A DNA stretch of 64,000 bases, from the NCBI GenBank assembly GCA_947444195.1, contig CANEZL010000002.1:1-64000 (forward strand), read 5' to 3'. Below the pieces are notes generated by a model, which was not told the origin of the DNA, searched no databases, and was given only the letters and a program-made list of their open reading frames with translations. The translations under genes and the position numbers were made by a program. The stretch is from Methylobacteriaceae bacterium (GTDB lineage: Bacteria > Pseudomonadota > Alphaproteobacteria > Rhizobiales > Beijerinckiaceae). Of this stretch, positions 29,017-39,690 are shown piece by piece (positions within the stretch are counted from its first letter, which is position 1; each line of letters opens with the position of its first letter).

Positions 29017-29045
29017 GGAAGCCGGCTTTCCGGAAGGTGCCTGCC

Positions 29046-29074
29046 GATGTGGCCGGTGATGGGGCGACGGTCAA
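29046..29074 (-). promoter_or_regulatory. Possible promoter for trpG-D-C-moaC-moeA
   Basis: On the minus strand TTGACC (29074-29069) and CACATC (29051-29046) are 17 bases apart, upstream of the trpG start at 29016. The -35 match is good and the -10 match poor. A promoter near here is expected because the opposite-strand island separates trpG from trpE. Confidence 0.3.
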
Positions 29075-29239
29075 CCGGGCGGCGGATGGCTAATGGCGGC
29101 GCGGAGAAGACCTTGCCGACCTAAACACGGGCTCCCGCGGTGGAAATCGGATGCGGGATACCGTTGTGCGCTTAAGCGATCTCGTGAAGAATGATTGGCT
29201 AGATGTCAAAGGCGCAGCGTTGCGGGTGGCAGAGGGCCG

Positions 29240-29806
29240 ATGAAACGGACAACCGCGCTCGTCGATTATGACAATATAACGAGCAAAAAAGAACGGAGTA
29301 TTACCGATGTTTTTATCAATCTATCTGAGATGATTCCGCATCTTGTTTTCAAGATACAAACATTAGTGCCAGACGTTGAAGAGATTAATTTTCGTTTTTA
29401 CGGCGGATGGTCTACGAAAGACGGACAGGCGTCACAAAAATGTGTCTGGCTCTTGACCGCGATAGGACGCTTCAATCGACGGCATGGCTCGGTTCGCGCT
29501 AAGTGCGGCCTAGCACGAGAGTTGATTGCTCAAACTGAATTATCCTTGGTCGGAACGTATCGTGACGGAAGCCAGAAAATGGTTGACGGGATGATTACAG
29601 CAGACCTTATTCATTTATCTGCTGACGAAGAAATTTCTATTGTATTAGTTTCGGATGACGATGATTTTGTGCCAGGGGTAATCACAGGATCTTGCAGAAG
29701 GCCGCCCAAGAGTCCGTTGATTGTTCTTAGGCCTAAGAGAAAAAAAAACGATCCTTTGAATGATCATCACTATAAAATTTGCCGTGTATTAACTGCAGAA
29801 CTGTGA
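29240..29806 (+). CDS. NYN/PIN-like domain protein, predicted nuclease
   Basis: The 188-residue product has the arrangement of a NYN (PIN-like) RNase domain: ALVDYDN at residues 6-12 (D9, D11), MVDGMITADL at 114-123 (D116, D122), and IVLVSDDDDFVPGV at 134-147 (D139-D142). In NYN enzymes these three acidic clusters coordinate the catalytic metal. The C terminus is basic (RPKRKKND). Length fits a single domain, with no extra module. I chose the ATG at 29240, preceded by GAGGG, over an in-frame ATG at 29195. It is followed 7 bases later by a NACHT-like gene, and both have AT-rich codons. The family call is by motif only; the function as an RNase effector is inference. Confidence 0.75.
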   Translation: MKRTTALVDYDNITSKKERSITDVFINLSEMIPHLVFKIQTLVPDVEEINFRFYGGWSTKDGQASQKCVWLLTAIGRFNRRHGSVRAKCGLARELIAQTELSLVGTYRDGSQKMVDGMITADLIHLSADEEISIVLVSDDDDFVPGVITGSCRRPPKSPLIVLRPKRKKNDPLNDHHYKICRVLTAEL

Positions 29807-29813
29807 GGGCAGC

Positions 29814-32084
29814 ATGAGAGATTGGAAGGAAAACATTCGAAAGGATCTCGTTCCATTTGCAAATTCTGGGACAAAACTCGATTGCATAGAAAACGGAGAC
29901 GAATTTTCAGTCACTTGGATGGCAAGAACTAGGAAAATGACGGCATCGTTCAAGATGCACGAGAATGAAATCATTGCCCTATTCGAAGGTGCGACTATGG
30001 CATATTCGTCATTTCTCGCTTCTCCTTCGATGAGTGATATGCTCGGCGTTGCCGGCATGATATTGCAGATGCATCAGAGTTCCATTTTTGTCGATACAAA
30101 GGCCCGAAATCCAGAATCTGGCGAAGATCCTAAATCTGCGCTTTTGTTGCTGACTGAGGCGGTTCGCTTCCAAGATCAAGGCTCGACCAATGTTCTTTTT
30201 ATCAACGCCGACGCAGGCGCTGGCAAAACTGAGGTTTTAAAACAGCTTGTTTTTGAGCAAGCGAAAAAATATGTTAGGGGGGAAGCAACCTATCTCTATT
30301 TGTATGTAAATGCTCAGGGACGAGCTCTTGCAAAGCTGGAAGAGGCTTTAGCAATAGAAATTCAAGATCTTCGAGCTACCAATCTTACATATCATGCGGT
30401 ACCTACACTTACTAGGAACAACATAATAGTACCAATCATTGATGGTTTTGACGAACTGCTCGGCGTTATGGGCTACGAGGACTCTTTTAGTTCTCTTAGG
30501 AGATTCCTAGCGGAACTGAATGGACAAGGATGCCTTATAGCATCAGCAAGAAGTACATATTATCAGCAGGAATTTCTTTCAAGAGCTAATAGACCGTCTT
30601 CTGGTCTCGGCGGGATATCTATTACTCAAATAGATATTCAACCTTGGCAGCAATCGGAATTTGCAGACTTCCTAGATGCGCGTTTCAGCCTAGAGTCAGC
30701 TCCTCGGCTAGATTTTGAGCCTTTCAAATTGGCGATGATTCGAATTTTCTCCGCAGAAAGGAACTCCACCCTCAAAACGAAACCATTCTTCTTAGCGGCT
30801 GCTGCGGCGCTTCTTCTAAATGGAGTCAGTATTAATGAGGATGATCTAATAGATCAGCTGGTGGGTGGTTTTATCGAGAGAGAAAGGTCAGAGAAGTTGC
30901 TAGATCAATATGGCAATTCCTTACTTTCAAGCGAACAGATCCATCAATTCCTGCAAATGGTCAGTGATGAGATGTGGGCCGGAGAAGTTCGAGTTCTTGA
31001 CCGAGACACGATTAGAGATCTGGCAGATTTAGCGTTCGACGCTCATATTATCGGGTCGGATGTGTCGCAGATTTTGCAGGAGCGCGCCGCTACAATGGCA
31101 TTCTTTACGGCGAGCACCCACAGAGATGGTATCGAATTTGAGCATCAGCTGTTTTTTGCTTATTTTCTTGGTGAAAATATTTCTGTCTTAGTGAACACAA
31201 ATCCAGAGGAACTATTTCGGGCTTTTGTTCGAGCCGCTTTGCCTGAGGGAGCTGCATCCTTTGCTGCGCGGAGATTAGTAACGTCTGGCCTAGCCGCAAC
31301 TGAGGTGATCGACAAATGCAATCGTGTAGCTAGCCGAGGCAGTATCCGTCCTCCGCATCTTAGAGAAAATGCCGGCTCGTTAATAGCTGAATTCATGCGG
31401 GAGAATGCTGTTAAATTACAAACAGAAAATTACGATGAACAGGTATTTCATGATGTTGTTTTTGCTGGAATTCAATTCCCAATCATTACCATAACAAGAT
31501 CGTCTTTTGCAGATGTTGAATTTCGCAGATCCGATCTGTCGAAAGTAAAGCTTATAAATTGCTCAGGTAGTAATGTGATATTTCAAGATGTAACCGTCGA
31601 CCCGGAGCATACTTCGCTGGATATCAGCGGATTATCTTTCGATACCAATGTATTTGGCTTGCGCCTGCGCCAATCTGGACAAGTTCAGTCAGTGTTCAAG
31701 CTCAGTGAAGTAAGAAATATTTTGGCAAAATGCTCGTTTCCCGACATCAATGAAGTCGATCCAGTAGGTGTCGAGGATAACGTACTAGTACTTGTGGAAA
31801 GATTGCTAAAGAAGTTCGACAAGTCGACGGCTTTTTGGCCGACTGACGATGTCAATAAGTCTATAGTTCAGGACTCCAATTGGGACAGACTGGTAGAAAT
31901 ATTAATTTCTTCTGGATTGGCTGTCCAAGAAAGAGTCTCGGCCCAGTCTGGCGCACCCCGGCCGCATCTCAGAGTCACTGCCCCATCTGAGGTAGTCATG
32001 TTGGGCCAAAGTCGGACGGCAAATGTACCGGAGCGAGTTCAAAAATTTTGGAGTGATTTGAGAGTTAATTGGCCCGCCAATTGA
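29814..32084 (+). CDS. NACHT-like STAND NTPase, predicted sensor of a defence cassette
   Basis: The 756-residue protein is not one I recognise by name. Residues 1-90 form an unfamiliar N-terminal region. The NTPase core has Walker A ADAGAGKT at 132-139, Walker B IIVPIIDGFDEL at 204-215 with the paired acids D213-E214 typical of NACHT, and a sensor-like IASARS at 242-247. FEHQLFFAYFLG at 442-453 matches the F-x-H...YF motif seen in the helical part of many STAND NTPases. Residues about 545-595 have pentapeptide-like periodicity (FAGIQF, FADVEF, RSDLSKVKL, SNVIFQDV). The rest resembles a helical C-terminal domain. SD sequence GAGGG lies just before the ATG. Bacterial NACHT proteins often act against phage; the pairing with a NYN gene suggests the same here. 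Function is inferred. Confidence 0.75.
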   Translation: MRDWKENIRKDLVPFANSGTKLDCIENGDEFSVTWMARTRKMTASFKMHENEIIALFEGATMAYSSFLASPSMSDMLGVAGMILQMHQSSIFVDTKARNPESGEDPKSALLLLTEAVRFQDQGSTNVLFINADAGAGKTEVLKQLVFEQAKKYVRGEATYLYLYVNAQGRALAKLEEALAIEIQDLRATNLTYHAVPTLTRNNIIVPIIDGFDELLGVMGYEDSFSSLRRFLAELNGQGCLIASARSTYYQQEFLSRANRPSSGLGGISITQIDIQPWQQSEFADFLDARFSLESAPRLDFEPFKLAMIRIFSAERNSTLKTKPFFLAAAAALLLNGVSINEDDLIDQLVGGFIERERSEKLLDQYGNSLLSSEQIHQFLQMVSDEMWAGEVRVLDRDTIRDLADLAFDAHIIGSDVSQILQERAATMAFFTASTHRDGIEFEHQLFFAYFLGENISVLVNTNPEELFRAFVRAALPEGAASFAARRLVTSGLAATEVIDKCNRVASRGSIRPPHLRENAGSLIAEFMRENAVKLQTENYDEQVFHDVVFAGIQFPIITITRSSFADVEFRRSDLSKVKLINCSGSNVIFQDVTVDPEHTSLDISGLSFDTNVFGLRLRQSGQVQSVFKLSEVRNILAKCSFPDINEVDPVGVEDNVLVLVERLLKKFDKSTAFWPTDDVNKSIVQDSNWDRLVEILISSGLAVQERVSAQSGAPRPHLRVTAPSEVVMLGQSRTANVPERVQKFWSDLRVNWPAN

Positions 32085-32097
32085 TCTAAATAAATTT
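32067..32097 (+). terminator. Possible terminator at the end of the NACHT-like gene
   Basis: A short stem with arms AATTGG (32067-32072) and CCAATT (32077-32082) overlaps the stop codon and is followed by AT-rich sequence containing TTTT. It would end the island transcript before it runs into convergent trpE. The stem is short, so confidence is limited. Confidence 0.4.
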
Positions 32098-32168
32098 TCC
32101 ACACCGTCGAATCCAACATCCAAATAGCCTGCGCTGCGGTCATCCAAGCTCCAAGCCGCCGCGCGTGC

Positions 32169-33722
32169 CTACTGCCCGCGCCGCGCCTGCGCGGCGAAGC
32201 GCACCGCCTCCTCGGCCGCCCGGAACAACGCCTTGGCCTTGTTGACGCATTCCTGCTGCTCGGAGGCCGGGTCGGAATCGTAGACGATGCCGGCGCCCGC
32301 CTGGACGTGCATGCGCCCGTCCTTCACGATCGCGGTGCGGAGCACGATGCAGGTGTCCATCTCGCCCTGCGCGCCGAAATAGCCGATGCAGCCGCCGTAG
32401 GGCCCGCGCTTCTCGCGCTCCAACGCGTCGATGATCTCCATGGCCCGGACCTTCGGCGCGCCCGAGACGGTGCCGGCGGGAAATCCCGCCGCGAGCGCCG
32501 AGAGCGCGTCGTGGGCGGGATCGATCGCGCCCTCGACGTTCGAGACGATGTGCATCACCTGGCTGTAGTATTCGAGGAAGAACGAGCCGGTGACGCGCAC
32601 GCTGCCGATCCGCGAGACGCGCCCGACATCGTTGCGGCCGAGATCGAGCAGCATCAGGTGCTCGGAGCGCTCCTTGGGATCGGCCAGCAGCTCCTCGGCG
32701 AGGGCCTTGTCCTCGGCGGGGGTGGCGCCGCGCCGCCGCGTGCCGGCGATGGGCCGGATCGTCACCGTGCCGTCCCGCAGGCGCACCAGGATCTCGGGGC
32801 TGGAGCAGACGATCTGGAAGCCCTCGAAATCGAGGTAGCACAGGAAGGGCGCCGGGTTGGTCCGCCGCAGGGAGCGGTAGAGCGCGAAGGCCGGCAGGGT
32901 GAAGGGCGCCTCGAAGCGCTGGGACAGCACCACCTGGAAGATGTCGCCCGCGACGATGTATTCCTTGGCCCGCGCCACCATCGCCGCGTAGTCGGCGGGC
33001 GGCGTGTTCGAGACGGGCTCGGGCGGGGCCACCGCGGTGAGGTCGATGCGCGCCTCGATGGGCAGCGGGCCTTCGAGGGCGGCCGCCACCCGGTCGAGGC
33101 GGGCAAGCGCCGCCTCGTAGGCCGCGCGGGCGCCGATCCCGTCCACGGGCCGCACCGGGCTCACCACGGTGATGAGGTCGCGCACCGCGTCGAACACCAC
33201 CATCACCCGCGGGCGCACCAGCACCGCGTCCGGCACGCCGAGCGGATCCGGGTTGGGCTCCGGCAGCCGCTCCATGGCACGGACCATGTCGTAGCCGAGA
33301 TAGCCGAACAGGCCGGCCGCCATGGGGGGCAGATCGGGGGGCAGATCGGGGGGCAGGCCCCGAGCCTCCTCCGCCCCCGCATCGCCGATCGCGCTCTCGG
33401 CGATGAGCGCGCGCAGGCTCGCGAGCGGCGCGCGCGGGTCCGGCTCAAAGCGGGCGAGGTCGGCGCCCTCGGCGCGCTCCGCCCGCCCGTCCCGGCAGCG
33501 CCAGATCAGGTCGGGGTCGAGCCCGATCATCGAGTAGCGCCCGCGCACGGCCCCGCCCTCGACGGATTCGAGCAGGAAGGCCGGCCCCCCGTGGCAGGCC
33601 CTGAGCTTCAGGAAGGCCGCGACCGGGGTCTCCAGATCCGCGACCAGGGTGAGGGCGAGAAGCGTCGGGCGCCCCGCCGCGTAGGCCGCGGCGACGGCGG
33701 CGTAGTCGTCCGCCCCGGGCAT
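32169..33722 (-). CDS. trpE: Anthranilate synthase component I
   Basis: Converts chorismate to anthranilate using ammonia from TrpG. The 517-residue product has the N-terminal feedback-binding region (LLESVEGGAVRGRYSMIG) and the chorismate-binding domain with FQVVLSQRFEAPF, SPEILVRL, RPIAGTRRRG, DLGRNDVGRVSRIG and GGCIGYFG. Its ATG overlaps the ppiD stop (ATGA), so it is coupled to ppiD. Downstream lies the AT-rich island on the opposite strand, beyond which trpG is found. Confidence 0.97.
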   Translation of the reverse strand: MPGADDYAAVAAAYAAGRPTLLALTLVADLETPVAAFLKLRACHGGPAFLLESVEGGAVRGRYSMIGLDPDLIWRCRDGRAERAEGADLARFEPDPRAPLASLRALIAESAIGDAGAEEARGLPPDLPPDLPPMAAGLFGYLGYDMVRAMERLPEPNPDPLGVPDAVLVRPRVMVVFDAVRDLITVVSPVRPVDGIGARAAYEAALARLDRVAAALEGPLPIEARIDLTAVAPPEPVSNTPPADYAAMVARAKEYIVAGDIFQVVLSQRFEAPFTLPAFALYRSLRRTNPAPFLCYLDFEGFQIVCSSPEILVRLRDGTVTIRPIAGTRRRGATPAEDKALAEELLADPKERSEHLMLLDLGRNDVGRVSRIGSVRVTGSFFLEYYSQVMHIVSNVEGAIDPAHDALSALAAGFPAGTVSGAPKVRAMEIIDALEREKRGPYGGCIGYFGAQGEMDTCIVLRTAIVKDGRMHVQAGAGIVYDSDPASEQQECVNKAKALFRAAEEAVRFAAQARRGQ

Positions 33723-35623
33723 CAGTACTCGCCGCCGATGGCCCGGCGCAGAGCGGCCTGGTTGATGCTCACGCCGGCATTCTTCTGGACCTCGGCGATG
33801 TACTCGCCGAGCACGTCGTCGGCGAGCGCCGTGCGGAAGTTGCTCTCCACCGTCTTGTCGCTCGGGCCCCCCGGCACGTAGGCCGGCATGGTGGCCGCCG
33901 TGACCTTGAACACCACCCGGCCCTCGCCCGCGGGCGCCGACCCGGCCTTGCCGACATTGGTGGCGAAGATGCGCTCGACCACGTCCGCGGTGAGCGCCTC
34001 CTTGCCCTGGTTGCGGGCGAGGTCCTCGGCGTTCTGCACGTTGACCCCCGCCGCGGCGGCGACCGCGTCGACGGCCTCGTCCTTGTCGAGGCGCGCGGCG
34101 AGGTCCTTCGCCTTGGCCTGGAGGCGCCTGCTCACCTCGGCGGCGCGCCAGCCGGCGCCGACGGCCTCGCGGACCTGATCGAGGGGCTTGTCGTGGGCGG
34201 CGTCGATCTTGGTGACGTCGTACCAGACGTAGCCGCCGTTCTTGGTGCGCAGGGGCTCGTTGTCGCCGCCGATCTCGGTGCGGAACAGGGCCGGCAGGGT
34301 GGAATCGGGCTCGGGGATGTCGGCGACCTTGCGGCCCTCCGGATCGAGACCCTGCGCGTCGACGGCCGCCACGGAGACGAGGGGCAGGCCGCGCTCCGCG
34401 GCGATCTCCGGCAGCGGCTTGGCGCTCGCGCGCTGGTCCTCGATGGCGTCGTGGAGCTTGTCGACCTCCGCGCGGGCCTCGGCCTGGGCGAGCTGCCGGC
34501 GGATCTCGGGCTCCACCTCGGCGAGCGTCTTGGTGCTGCCGGGCTCGATGGCGGTGACGTGCAGGAGCACGGTGCCGAAGCGGCCCTTCACCGGCTGGCT
34601 CACGCCGCCCTGGGGCAGGGTGAAGGCGGCCTCGGCCACGGCGGGATCGAACAGCTCGGCCCTGGTCAGGGTGCCGAGGGTGAGGTCCTTGCCGTCGGTG
34701 CCGCGCTCGGTCGCCACCGCCGCGAAGGTCTTCGCGCCCGATTCGATGGTCTTGCGGGCCTCCTCGGCCGCGGCCGCGTCGGGGAAGACGATCTGCTGGA
34801 TGGTGCGCCGCTCCTGGGTGCCGAACTTCGCCTTCTGCCCGTCATAGGCCTTCTGCACCGCCTCCGCGCTCACCGCCTCGGGCTTGGCGAGGCGCTCGGG
34901 ATCGAGCACGAGGAGGCTCGCGGCGCGGGTCTCGGGGGCGCGGAAGCCGGACTTGTTGGCCTCGTAATAGGTCTTGAGCTCCTCCTCGCTCGGCGCCGGG
35001 ATCTCGCCCGCGACGGAGGGCGTCAGCACGAGGTAGGCGGCGGCCCGGCGCTCGGTGGCGTAGCGGTGCACCGCCTCGCGCATCGCCTGCGGCACCGGCA
35101 GATCGGCCGTGATCGCCTCGGCGAGTTGGAGCCGGGCGAGCACGGCGCGCTGCTCGCGCACGAACATCGGCTCGTTCAGCCCCGCCCGCTGCAGGGTCTG
35201 GTAGAACAGGGCGGTGTCGAAGCGCCCTTCCGCGTTCTGGAAGCTCTTCTCGTCCTGGATCGCCCGCACCACGGCGGTGTCGGGGATGGCGAGGCCGAGG
35301 TCGCGGGTCTTCTGGTCGAGGGCCGCCTCGGTGACGAGCTGCGACATCACCTGCCGCTCGATGCCGAGGGCCCGGGCCTGGTCCGGGGTCAGGTTGCGGC
35401 GCAGCTGGGTCTGGTAGCGCTGGAGCTGGTTCTGGTAGGCGGTGCGCACGGCCTCGGCGCCGATCGGCGTCTTGCCGACCGTGGCCACCGTGGTGCTGGA
35501 GCCCCCCCGGAAGAACTCCTCGACCCCGAAGATCGCGATGCCCGCGATCAGGAGCGTGAAGATGACCGTCAGCACGATCTTGCCGAGCCAGTGCTGGCTC
35601 GCAGTGCGGATGTTCTGAAGCAT
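33722..35623 (-). CDS. ppiD: Periplasmic peptidyl-prolyl isomerase / chaperone, PpiD type
   Basis: A 633-residue SurA/PpiD-type folding factor anchored in the inner membrane. Residues 1-14 are cytosolic, 15-36 form the anchor helix (IVLTVIFTLLIAGIAIFGV), residues about 50-175 are the SurA_N chaperone region (RTAYQNQLQRYQTQLRRNLTPDQARALG) and a parvulin-like domain lies near 270-385 (RTIQQIVFPDAAAAEEARKTIESG, LGTLTRAELFDPAVAEAAFTLPQGG). The C-terminal half binds substrates. The ATG at 35623 fits the anchor; a longer in-frame leader is unlikely. It is the first gene of the ppiD-trpE unit and divergent from tpiA. Confidence 0.93.
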   Translation of the reverse strand: MLQNIRTASQHWLGKIVLTVIFTLLIAGIAIFGVEEFFRGGSSTTVATVGKTPIGAEAVRTAYQNQLQRYQTQLRRNLTPDQARALGIERQVMSQLVTEAALDQKTRDLGLAIPDTAVVRAIQDEKSFQNAEGRFDTALFYQTLQRAGLNEPMFVREQRAVLARLQLAEAITADLPVPQAMREAVHRYATERRAAAYLVLTPSVAGEIPAPSEEELKTYYEANKSGFRAPETRAASLLVLDPERLAKPEAVSAEAVQKAYDGQKAKFGTQERRTIQQIVFPDAAAAEEARKTIESGAKTFAAVATERGTDGKDLTLGTLTRAELFDPAVAEAAFTLPQGGVSQPVKGRFGTVLLHVTAIEPGSTKTLAEVEPEIRRQLAQAEARAEVDKLHDAIEDQRASAKPLPEIAAERGLPLVSVAAVDAQGLDPEGRKVADIPEPDSTLPALFRTEIGGDNEPLRTKNGGYVWYDVTKIDAAHDKPLDQVREAVGAGWRAAEVSRRLQAKAKDLAARLDKDEAVDAVAAAAGVNVQNAEDLARNQGKEALTADVVERIFATNVGKAGSAPAGEGRVVFKVTAATMPAYVPGGPSDKTVESNFRTALADDVLGEYIAEVQKNAGVSINQAALRRAIGGEY

Positions 35624-35895
35624 CGTGTCCCGCGTCCTCTCCGCGCCCCCGGGGCGCGGAGTCGTCACCCGTCGCCGAGCACGCGCCGCCAAGCCGCCGC
35701 CTTCGCCGGGGCGACGCCTGCTCTCGTTCCCGCCCGCGATAGACCATCCGGAGACGGGAGCAAAGGCGCCGCGCGACTGTCATCGCAGCGGTTCCGTCGC
35801 GGTTTGCGCGCCCAAGCTTGCTCTGCTAGGCCGCAGGCAACCGGTCGCCATCCCTGTCGCAGGCGGTGGCCGGCAGCGGCAGGAAAGGCGGATTC

Positions 35896-36654
35896 ATGGC
35901 GAGCAAGCGGCGTCCTCTGGTTGCGGGCAACTGGAAGATGAACGGCACGCGCGCCTCGCTTCCCGTGGTCGAGGCGATCCGCGACGGGCTCTCGCCCGCC
36001 CTCGTCGACGCGATCGACGTGCTGGTCTGCCCGCCCTCCACCCTGATCAGCTCCTGCGTGGCCGCCACCTACGGCTCGCCCGTGGCCATCGGCGGCCAGA
36101 ACCTGCACGCCCGCCCGAGCGGCGCCTTCACCGGCTCGATCTCCGCGGAGATGCTGGCCGATCTCGGGGCGAAATACGTCATCGTCGGCCATTCCGAGCG
36201 GCGCGCCTACCACCACGAGACCGACGACGGCGTGCACGCCAAGGCGCTCGGCGCCCGCCGGGCCGGCCTGTGCGGCATCATCTGCGTGGGCGAGACCCTG
36301 GAGGAGCGCGAGCAGGGCCGAGCGCTCAGCATCGTGCGGGCGCAGCTCGCCATCGGCACGCCGAAGGGCGCCACCGCCGCGGACACGGTGATCGCCTACG
36401 AGCCGGTCTGGGCGATCGGCTCCGGCCGCACCCCGACGCCTGCCGAGATCGCCGAGGTGCACGCCTCCTTGCGCGAGATGCTCGACAAGCTCGTCGGCGA
36501 GGAGGCCGCGCGCATCCGCATCCTCTACGGCGGCTCGGTGAAGCCCGGCAACGCCCGCGAGATCCTCTCGGTCGAGAACGTCGACGGGGCCCTCGTCGGC
36601 GGCGCGAGCCTCGTCGCCGAGGACTTCTTAGGGATCTGCAACGCCTACGCCTGA
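35896..36654 (+). CDS. tpiA: Triosephosphate isomerase
   Basis: Interconverts glyceraldehyde 3-phosphate and dihydroxyacetone phosphate. The 252-residue TIM barrel has the catalytic lysine in VAGNWKMNGT, the histidine in VIVGHSERR, and the glutamate with the flexible loop in AYEPVWAIGSGRTPTP; the phosphate site IRILYGGSVKPGN is intact. The ATG at 35896 follows AGGCGGATTC. It lies upstream of secG and pyrG on the same strand, a common order in alphaproteobacteria, although gaps of 270 and 170 bases suggest separate promoters. Confidence 0.98.
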   Translation: MASKRRPLVAGNWKMNGTRASLPVVEAIRDGLSPALVDAIDVLVCPPSTLISSCVAATYGSPVAIGGQNLHARPSGAFTGSISAEMLADLGAKYVIVGHSERRAYHHETDDGVHAKALGARRAGLCGIICVGETLEEREQGRALSIVRAQLAIGTPKGATAADTVIAYEPVWAIGSGRTPTPAEIAEVHASLREMLDKLVGEEAARIRILYGGSVKPGNAREILSVENVDGALVGGASLVAEDFLGICNAYA

Positions 36655-36924
36655 GCCGCCCTCGACGGACCCGGGCCATCGCTCGCGGAGCGATCGCGCT
36701 CAGCCTCCGGATGCGAGGCCCGAGACCGCGGAGGCGACCGCCGGCGCCCGAGGCCCCGCCCACGGCCCCCGGCGGTTGGCGGGCGCGCGCATCTGGTGTA
36801 AGGGCCCCGGCGAGATTCATGGTTGGGGGTCCGTGCGCCCTCCGCCCGTCCGGCCGTCGTGCACGCGCGGCGCGATCCCCGAACACGGGCCCGCGCCCCG
36901 GCCCGCGCCCTTATCGGAACACCG

Positions 36925-37368
36925 ATGCAGACCGTCCTGATCGTCGTCCACCTCATCATCGTGCTCGCGCTGATCGGCGTGGTGCTCCTGCAGCGCTCCG
37001 AGGGCGGCCTCGGGCTCGGCGGCGGCAGCGGCGGCGGCGGCGTCTCCGGCTTCATGACCGGCCGCGGCCAGGCCAACGCCCTCACCCGCGCCACCGCGAT
37101 CCTCGCCGCCCTGTTCTTCGCCACCAGCATGACGCTCGCCGTGATGTCGCACCGCTCGGCGGCGCCCCGCTCCATCCTCGAGGGCGCGGGCGGCGCGAAT
37201 CAGGCGCCCCAGCCGGGCGGGGCGGACAACCTCCTCGACACCCTGCGCCAGCGGCAGAACCAGGCGCCCGCTCCCGCCGGCACGCCGGCCGCGCCGGAGG
37301 CCCCGGCCGCCCAGCCCGTGCCCGCCCCGGCCCAGCCCGCCGAGCCGCAGGCGCCCCAGTCCCGCTGA
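36925..37368 (+). CDS. secG: Preprotein translocase subunit SecG
   Basis: Inner-membrane subunit of the SecYEG channel that assists SecA-driven protein export. The 147-residue product starts MQTVLIVVHLIIVLALIGVVLLQ, the first membrane helix, continues with the glycine-rich GLGLGGGSGGGGVSGFMTGRGQANALTRATAILA, and a second helix to FFATSMTLAVM. The remaining about 65 residues are a Pro/Ala/Gln-rich cytosolic tail, common in alphaproteobacterial SecG. The ATG at 36925 was chosen because the helix starts there. Confidence 0.95.
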   Translation: MQTVLIVVHLIIVLALIGVVLLQRSEGGLGLGGGSGGGGVSGFMTGRGQANALTRATAILAALFFATSMTLAVMSHRSAAPRSILEGAGGANQAPQPGGADNLLDTLRQRQNQAPAPAGTPAAPEAPAAQPVPAPAQPAEPQAPQSR

Positions 37369-39168
<1,800 letters not shown>

Positions 39169-39233
39169 CGGGTTCCGGTGTGACGCCTGGGCACGCTCGC
39201 ACTCGACGCGCGCGCGCCTATCTCTAGCGGGCC

Positions 39234-39686
39234 GTGACCGAGATCCTGTTCTACCACATGCAGCGCCAGCCCCTGGAGCGGGTGCTGCCCAACCTCGTCG
39301 AGCGCTCGCTGGAGCGCGGCTGGCAGGCCGCGATCCAGGCGGTGAGCGAGGAACGCCTGTCCGCCCTCGACGACGGGCTCTGGACCTACACGGACGAGAG
39401 CTTCCTGCCCCACGGCACCGATCGGGAGCCGGACGCGGCCACCCAGCCGGTGGTGCTGACGCTGCGCGACCTCAACCCCAACGGCGCCTCAATCCGCTTC
39501 CTCGTGGAGGGCGCCGACCTGCCCCCCGACGCGGCCGATTACGCGCGCATCTGCATCCTGTTCGACGGCACCGATCAGGACGCCCTGCTGCGGGCCCGCG
39601 AGCAGTGGCGCCAAGCCAAGGCCGCCGGCCACGACGTGGCCTACTGGCAGCAGGACGATTCCGGCCGCTGGAACAAGAAGGCGTAG
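39234..39686 (+). CDS. holC: DNA polymerase III subunit chi
   Basis: A 150-residue clamp-loader accessory subunit that contacts single-strand binding protein. Family blocks are EILFYHMQRQPLERVLPNLVERSLERGW, ALDDGLWTYTDESFLPHG and ARICILFDGTDQDALLRARE. It starts at a GTG at 39234 with MTEILFYH, the typical alphaproteobacterial N terminus. It is located 4 bases before the serine carboxypeptidase gene, so they may be cotranscribed. Confidence 0.95.
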   Translation: MTEILFYHMQRQPLERVLPNLVERSLERGWQAAIQAVSEERLSALDDGLWTYTDESFLPHGTDREPDAATQPVVLTLRDLNPNGASIRFLVEGADLPPDAADYARICILFDGTDQDALLRAREQWRQAKAAGHDVAYWQQDDSGRWNKKA

Positions 39687-39690
39687 ATTT

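Larger units (their letters stand above)
29160..32130 (+). mobile_element. AT-rich two-gene genomic island inserted between trpE and trpG
   Basis: Base composition changes sharply here. One sampled line, 30301-30360, has 26 G/C out of 60, whereas 27301-27360 in trpC/trpD has 43 of 60. The island carries two plus-strand genes against the minus-strand trp operon. No integrase, transposase, tRNA or clear direct repeat was found at its edges, so the borders are approximate and the mechanism of entry is unknown. The content, a predicted nuclease and a NACHT-like NTPase, suggests a defence cassette. Confidence 0.75.

Noticed and set aside
29240-32084. Toxin-antitoxin interpretation of the two-gene island
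   Set aside because: A 756-residue NTPase is far larger than usual antitoxins and has STAND features; a defence cassette fits better, though this is not proved.
29160-32130. Island as an insertion sequence or integrative element with its own mobility genes
   Set aside because: No transposase, integrase, terminal inverted repeats or clear target duplication could be seen, so only a cargo-type island is claimed.
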